9,969 bases of DNA from Verrucomicrobiia bacterium (GTDB taxonomy: Bacteria > Verrucomicrobiota > Verrucomicrobiia > Limisphaerales > Palsa-1400): the NCBI GenBank assembly GCA_025934545.1, contig JAICXV010000028.1, positions 1-9,969 on the forward strand. The letters run 5' to 3'. The position numbers were made by a program, and so were the translations under genes. Under the pieces are notes generated by a model. The model made no database searches. It saw nothing but the letters and a program-made list of their open reading frames with translations, and was not told where the DNA came from. Numbering within the stretch: the first letter of the stretch is position 1; each line of letters starts with the position of its first letter. Shown in pieces: positions 7,047 through 9,969 of this stretch.

Positions 7047-7059
7047 GTCCCGAAGGGAC
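7047..7059. repeat. short palindrome GTCCC-GAA-GGGAC, REP-like
   Basis: GTCCC (7047-7051), loop GAA and GGGAC (7055-7059) form a 5-bp stem with a stable 3-base loop, flanked by CGATAA and GATCTAAATAT. I recall this core from repeated intergenic elements in Verrucomicrobia genomes, but only one copy is visible here, so the repeat status is unproven from this window. Confidence 0.4.
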
Positions 7060-7119
7060 GATCTAAATATGCGGAATATCTCAGCAATTTAATAAAAATA
7101 AAAATCGGTTGCCATGCGG

Positions 7120-7148
7120 TTGACATAAGGCCGCGAATCGGAGAGTAT
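7120..7148 (+). promoter_or_regulatory. weak promoter candidate for the recombinase
   Basis: A perfect -35 hexamer TTGACA (7120-7125) is followed after 17 bases by GAGTAT (7143-7148), a poor -10 match. Transcription would begin only a few bases before the ATG at 7159. An A/T-rich tract at 7088-7105 lies upstream and could act as an UP element. The poor -10 box keeps this tentative. Confidence 0.25.
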
Positions 7149-7158
7149 CGCAGGCAAT

Positions 7159-8475
7159 ATGAAGGCGCCGAAACAGCGGTTCAAAATCCTCAAGTTTGTT
7201 AATCCTCGAACGTCCACGGTCAGCTGGCGTGTCAGCGGGATTAAACGCAATGGCAAACGGGTGCGAGAGAATTTTGCGGATCCGCAGGAGGCGCAATATC
7301 GCTACACGGAATTGGAAGGTGAGTTCCACGCAACGAACGGCGCGGCTGCCCTGCGCTCCACGCGTTTGACGGATGAACAGATTGCAATCGCTGAGGCGGC
7401 TTTCAAACGACTCGATCGGGATGAAGATTTATTGACCGCGTTGGATCATTGGCTGCGAACGGGCAAGCCGAAAGCAATCAAAGAATCGCCCAGGCTGGAT
7501 GACGCGCTTGAGTTATACAAAACGTGGCTGGATAACACCGGTGAGTTGCGTCCGAAGACAAAGTTGAACTTGAAACATCGCGTGAAGAATTTCGTCACTG
7601 CTGTCGGCAACGTGCGCGTGATCGACGTGATTCCCGAACACGTGGAAAACTATTTGGCGAACCGCGATGTGTCGCCAGATACGAAGGACGCGGATTGTCG
7701 CGCTATTTCCAGCTTCTTTACCTGGTGCATGAAAGGGAAACGGCATTGGACCATCAACAATCCGTGCTATGCGGTCGAGATCGAGGGCACGTCGAATGAT
7801 GACGATCGTGAGCCAGTCGTTCTGCCAGTGTCGGAATGCGAGGCGCTCCTGCGCGCGGCGGAAAAACATGAGAATGGCCGACTGGTACCGTTCGTTGCTA
7901 TTTGCATGTTCGGTGGGTTGCGCCCATTTGAGGCGGCGCGGTTGATCTGGGATCAGGTGAATGTCACGGATGGCGAAATTCGGTTGAAGGGAACGCAGAC
8001 TAAAACCGGTAAAGGGCGGATTGTGGAGATTTGTGAAACGCTTAAAGCGTGGTTGGAGCGTTACAAGGGGCGTGATGAGATTTACCGTCCGTCGTTTGAT
8101 GCGGAGCTTCGCCAACTGCGCGCCTCAATTGGATATGGCGCACCAACGGACGAGAACAAGGATTTGAAGCCGTGGGTGCAGGACGTGCTGCGTCATACTG
8201 CGATTTCGCATTATTTCCGCGAAACCGGAAGTTACGGGCGCACGGCTGAGCAGTTCGGCAATTCCGAGAGCATTATTAAGAAACATTATCAGAGCCGCGT
8301 CAGCAGCGCGGAGACGAAGGCATTTTACGCGCTGCGGCCTAAAGCTGGCGTGCGGTCGAAAGCGAAGTCGGCCAAGAATGACAAGGCGTTGCGCAAATCG
8401 AAGCCGCGTCGTCCGGTTGTGAAACAACAAACGCCCACCACTGGCGAGCCGACACCGACAGCGTTTGCGGCATAA
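7159..8475 (+). CDS. tyrosine recombinase / phage-type integrase
   Basis: A complete 438-residue site-specific recombinase, which cuts and rejoins DNA through a tyrosine to insert, remove or invert DNA. Residues 1-60 look like an N-terminal arm-binding domain (SWRVSGIKRNGKRVRENF). About 110-205 is the SAM-like core-binding domain (RLDDALELYKTWL, ending FFTWCMKGKRHW). About 218-393 is the catalytic domain: Arg I in GGLRPFEAARL (R255), the beta-hairpin Lys in TKTGKGR (K282 or K285), the H-x-x-R box as D342-x-x-R345-H346 (DVLRHTAISH), a GNS box (N368 where many have His) and the nucleophile in KKHYQSR (Y377). The D and N substitutions recur in verrucomicrobial relatives, so the enzyme may well be active. 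A basic Lys/Arg/Pro tail (about 395-425) could add DNA contacts. ATG 7159 is the first in-frame start with family sequence. The gene ends at the junction with broken genes, fitting a role in a mobile element. Confidence 0.9.
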   Translation: MKAPKQRFKILKFVNPRTSTVSWRVSGIKRNGKRVRENFADPQEAQYRYTELEGEFHATNGAAALRSTRLTDEQIAIAEAAFKRLDRDEDLLTALDHWLRTGKPKAIKESPRLDDALELYKTWLDNTGELRPKTKLNLKHRVKNFVTAVGNVRVIDVIPEHVENYLANRDVSPDTKDADCRAISSFFTWCMKGKRHWTINNPCYAVEIEGTSNDDDREPVVLPVSECEALLRAAEKHENGRLVPFVAICMFGGLRPFEAARLIWDQVNVTDGEIRLKGTQTKTGKGRIVEICETLKAWLERYKGRDEIYRPSFDAELRQLRASIGYGAPTDENKDLKPWVQDVLRHTAISHYFRETGSYGRTAEQFGNSESIIKKHYQSRVSSAETKAFYALRPKAGVRSKAKSAKNDKALRKSKPRRPVVKQQTPTTGEPTPTAFAA

Positions 8476-8480
8476 CGGAA

Positions 8481-8651
8481 GCGGATTGCGCCATCGGCAT
8501 AGGAGAAAACGAAATCGCCCGGCGTTACTTCGCGAAGAAAATCGTAATGACGATTGCGAGCGCCGTTACGATTGCGTTTGGGGGACCAGATGTAGCGGCC
8601 TTCGAATTCGTGTCGAAAGGTCTGCTTGTGATTGACCCACCAATAACGCAT
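8481..8651 (-). pseudogene. truncated EVE-like / HNH endonuclease gene (first ~57 codons only)
   Basis: From the ATG at 8651 the minus strand reads MRYWWVNHKQTF, then IWSPKRNRNGARN and EVTPGDFVFSYADG. This is the N-terminus of a family of HNH endonucleases with an EVE-like leading domain (YWWVNQ..T...E..GGY.WSPK...NGA.N.FY...V.PGD.VFS), which I recognise from restriction and defence contexts. Full-length members are several times longer. After ADGAI the homology stops. The frame runs on antisense over the 3' end of the recombinase gene to 8325 with unrelated residues, so the HNH part is missing. The break lies within about 10 bp of the recombinase stop codon. The remainder of the gene is not seen elsewhere in the window. 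Confidence 0.6.
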
Positions 8652-8718
8652 GAACTGGAACCAGGTTTGTGTATCCGGCTGCGAGTGTCAAAGGTTTGTG
8701 ATGTGTGGAAGGCGTGGC

Positions 8719-8838
8719 GTGCTGAAAGTTGACGCCGACGACGAAGGCGTCGGTGGCGACGATCCGGCGGATGCGTTCCGGTATCTGGTCGCGACGAAGT
8801 CGCGGGTTGTCCATCAACGGAAGTTGAGGGGATTGTGA
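8719..8838 (+). pseudogene. phage terminase large subunit, C-terminal remnant
   Basis: The frame ending at the TGA 8836-8838 reads VLKVDADDEGVGGDDPAD then AFRYLVATKSRVV and QRKLRGL. The pattern 'DVLKVDAD..G.GGDD.ADALRYLVAT' is typical of the nuclease-domain end of phage terminase large subunits, where the GGDD.AD..RY motif is conserved. Upstream in this frame the sequence (8650-8718) is Cys-rich and unconvincing, and a stop occurs at 8644, so the gene has lost its ATPase and most of its nuclease. A frameshift may separate a further short piece, because the neighbouring frame reads LRVSKVCDVWKAWRA just before. Recognition rests on memory of the family, not on a search. Confidence 0.5.
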
Positions 8839-8909
8839 TGAGAGCAGACCGAATCGAGGCTTGTGTGCGTGTCAAAAATATGGAAACAGTTTCTCCTAAT
8901 AATCACTAG
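8838..8909 (+). pseudogene. start of a translationally coupled phage gene, cut off after 23 codons
   Basis: An ATG at 8838-8840 overlaps the terminase-like stop codon (TGATG), and an excellent Shine-Dalgarno sequence, GAGGGG (8826-8831), lies 6 bases upstream. It reads MRADRIEACVRVKNMETVS and ends at TAG 8907-8909. Such a stop/start overlap with a strong ribosome site is what would be expected for the gene after terminase (often portal) in a packaging cassette. The early stop suggests that the downstream part was lost in a rearrangement before the DUF262 gene. It could instead be a small intact peptide gene. Confidence 0.4.
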
Positions 8910-8938
8910 TGTCACAGTGGGTAACTCGTAGGTTTTTT

Positions 8939-9969
8939 ATGCGGCAACAAGACATTTCCATTGGTTCGAGAACAATAGGTAAAATTCTCAAAGAAGAGCG
9001 GATGCAGGTACCGCCAAGTCAGCGGTCATACCGATGGAAGTTGGAGCACGTTCAAGATTTTATCCAAGATATTCGTGCTGCGATAGAATCAGGTGCGGAC
9101 GAATACTTCCTTGGCTCGATTGTCTGTATAGCGGATAAGGGGCGACTTCTTATCTACGACGGGCAACAACGCCTTGCCACAACGATGATTCTTATCGCGG
9201 CTATCCGCAACAAACTGCTTGAGATAGACAACGAGAAAGATGCGGGAATCGTCCACAGAGAATATTTGTTTTCCGAAAGACGAGGCGAATCTGAAAGTGA
9301 GCCGCACCTAATATTAAATTTAATGGATCGGGACTACTTTGCTACTCGCGTAATTGCTGAGCCATCCAAGAAGCCTAATCCCGGACGGGGAACAGTTACC
9401 CGGATGAAGGACTCTCACAAGAGAATGGAAACGGCTGCGAAGTTCGCGAAGGAATTGTTTCAAGACTTAACCAACAAGCAAACCAACATAGAGGCCAATA
9501 AGTTGCTTTCAAAATGGTTGGATTTTATTGATAGCTCACTTCGCGTTGTTTGGGTTCAGGTTCATGATGAGAGGACGGCGTTCACGATTTTTGAAACGAT
9601 GAACGACCGCGGGTTGAAACTTTCTGCAGCCGATTTGTTAAAAAACTTTCTCCATGCCACCGCTGAGGACAAACGGGAAGAAGTTATAAGCAAATGGGGT
9701 AACATGACAGCCACGCTAGAGGGTGTCGAAGGCGAAGAAGAAAATGTGGTCGAATACATCCGGTGTTTTTGGGTTTCCCGATACGGCCACACACGAACGC
9801 GTTATTTATACGACCGAATAAAAGAAAAGACGACGAACAAGGGTAAGGCCATAGGATTGGTTACGAGTTTGGAAGAAACGGTGCAGGATTATGCAGCCAT
9901 TATTATGGCCTCTCATGAACGCACTGTAGATCGAGGGCAGTCAGTAAAATCTAATATCGAAACTTTGAA
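8939..9969 (+). CDS. DUF262 (GmrSD-type) restriction protein, N-terminal part
   Basis: The 343 codons in the window are open to the end; the C-terminus lies outside. The DUF262 domain is clear: 'VPPSQRSYRWKLEHVQDF' (24-41), FLGSIV (57-62) and the signature IYDGQQRLATT (72-82), a ParB/Srx-like NTP-binding loop. It continues with a helical region and the conserved 'FTIFETMNDRGLKLSAADLL' (215-234). GmrS/GmrD-type enzymes are type IV restriction systems that cut DNA with modified, glucosylated bases. GmrD also has an HNH nuclease domain (DUF1524) at the C-terminus, which would fall beyond the window, so whether this is a fused GmrSD or a DUF262-only protein cannot be seen. The ATG at 8939 has AGG six bases upstream; an in-frame GTG at 8909 is less likely. 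Codons look more A/T-rich than in the genes to the left, in line with acquisition. Confidence 0.85.
   Translation, partial: MRQQDISIGSRTIGKILKEERMQVPPSQRSYRWKLEHVQDFIQDIRAAIESGADEYFLGSIVCIADKGRLLIYDGQQRLATTMILIAAIRNKLLEIDNEKDAGIVHREYLFSERRGESESEPHLILNLMDRDYFATRVIAEPSKKPNPGRGTVTRMKDSHKRMETAAKFAKELFQDLTNKQTNIEANKLLSKWLDFIDSSLRVVWVQVHDERTAFTIFETMNDRGLKLSAADLLKNFLHATAEDKREEVISKWGNMTATLEGVEGEEENVVEYIRCFWVSRYGHTRTRYLYDRIKEKTTNKGKAIGLVTSLEETVQDYAAIIMASHERTVDRGQSVKSNIETL

Noticed and set aside
8325..8480. C-terminal half of the 108-codon minus frame that begins with the nuclease fragment
   Set aside because: It runs antisense through the recombinase 3' end and has no similarity to the nuclease family. 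It is an accidental read-through tail.
8547..8732. Plus-strand open frame over the truncated nuclease region
   Set aside because: Mostly antisense to the recognisable nuclease N-terminus. Only its last residues might relate to a frameshifted terminase piece, which is noted separately.

Overview
The window looks like the chromosome of a soil or freshwater Verrucomicrobiota bacterium, probably near the Pedosphaera/Limisphaerales group. This rests on protein style: a secreted GloVer-repeat protein, a membrane-anchored HEAT-repeat protein with the 'NGRKLSEWL...GTNALPxL' opening, a two-gene DUF4132 locus, a tyrosine recombinase with the clade's altered H-box, and intergenic palindromes with a GTCCC-GAA-GGGAC core. 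No rRNA, tRNA or marker gene is present, so the assignment is an inference.

Layout: (1) 1-975, minus strand: the N-terminal 325 residues of a secreted GloVer-repeat protein, with a good sigma70-type promoter just upstream. (2) 1093-4169, minus strand: a two-gene operon. Its first gene encodes a 131-residue protein that reads like a ubiquitin/MoaD-type beta-grasp protein ending in Gly-Gly. Its second gene encodes an 888-residue DUF4132/DUF7737 protein. A strong promoter candidate sits immediately upstream. (3) 4221-5150, plus strand and divergent: a HEAT-repeat protein with an N-terminal membrane anchor. (4) 5282-5938, minus: an unrecognised exported protein. (5) 6070-6873, minus: an exported endonuclease/exonuclease/phosphatase-family protein with a complete active site. 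(6) 6874-7158: an intergenic region rich in inverted repeats. (7) 7159-8475, plus: an intact tyrosine recombinase. (8) 8476-8938: a mosaic of broken genes. It holds the first ~57 codons of an EVE-like/HNH endonuclease on the minus strand, cut off within about 10 bp of the recombinase stop codon. It also holds what looks like the last 39 codons of a phage terminase large subunit on the plus strand, overlapped by the well-formed start of a following gene that ends after 23 codons. (9) 8939 to the end, plus: the N-terminal 343 residues of a DUF262 (GmrSD-type) restriction protein.

The left two thirds appear to be stable chromosome. The right third is accessory: a recombinase, phage debris, a truncated nuclease gene and a DUF262 defence gene suggest the edge of a defence island or a decayed prophage. 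The most interesting candidate for an undescribed system is the DUF4132 operon, because its small partner has the sequence architecture and free C-terminal Gly-Gly of a ubiquitin-like modifier. No E1, E2 or JAB-type enzyme is visible in the window, so any conjugation role is speculation.
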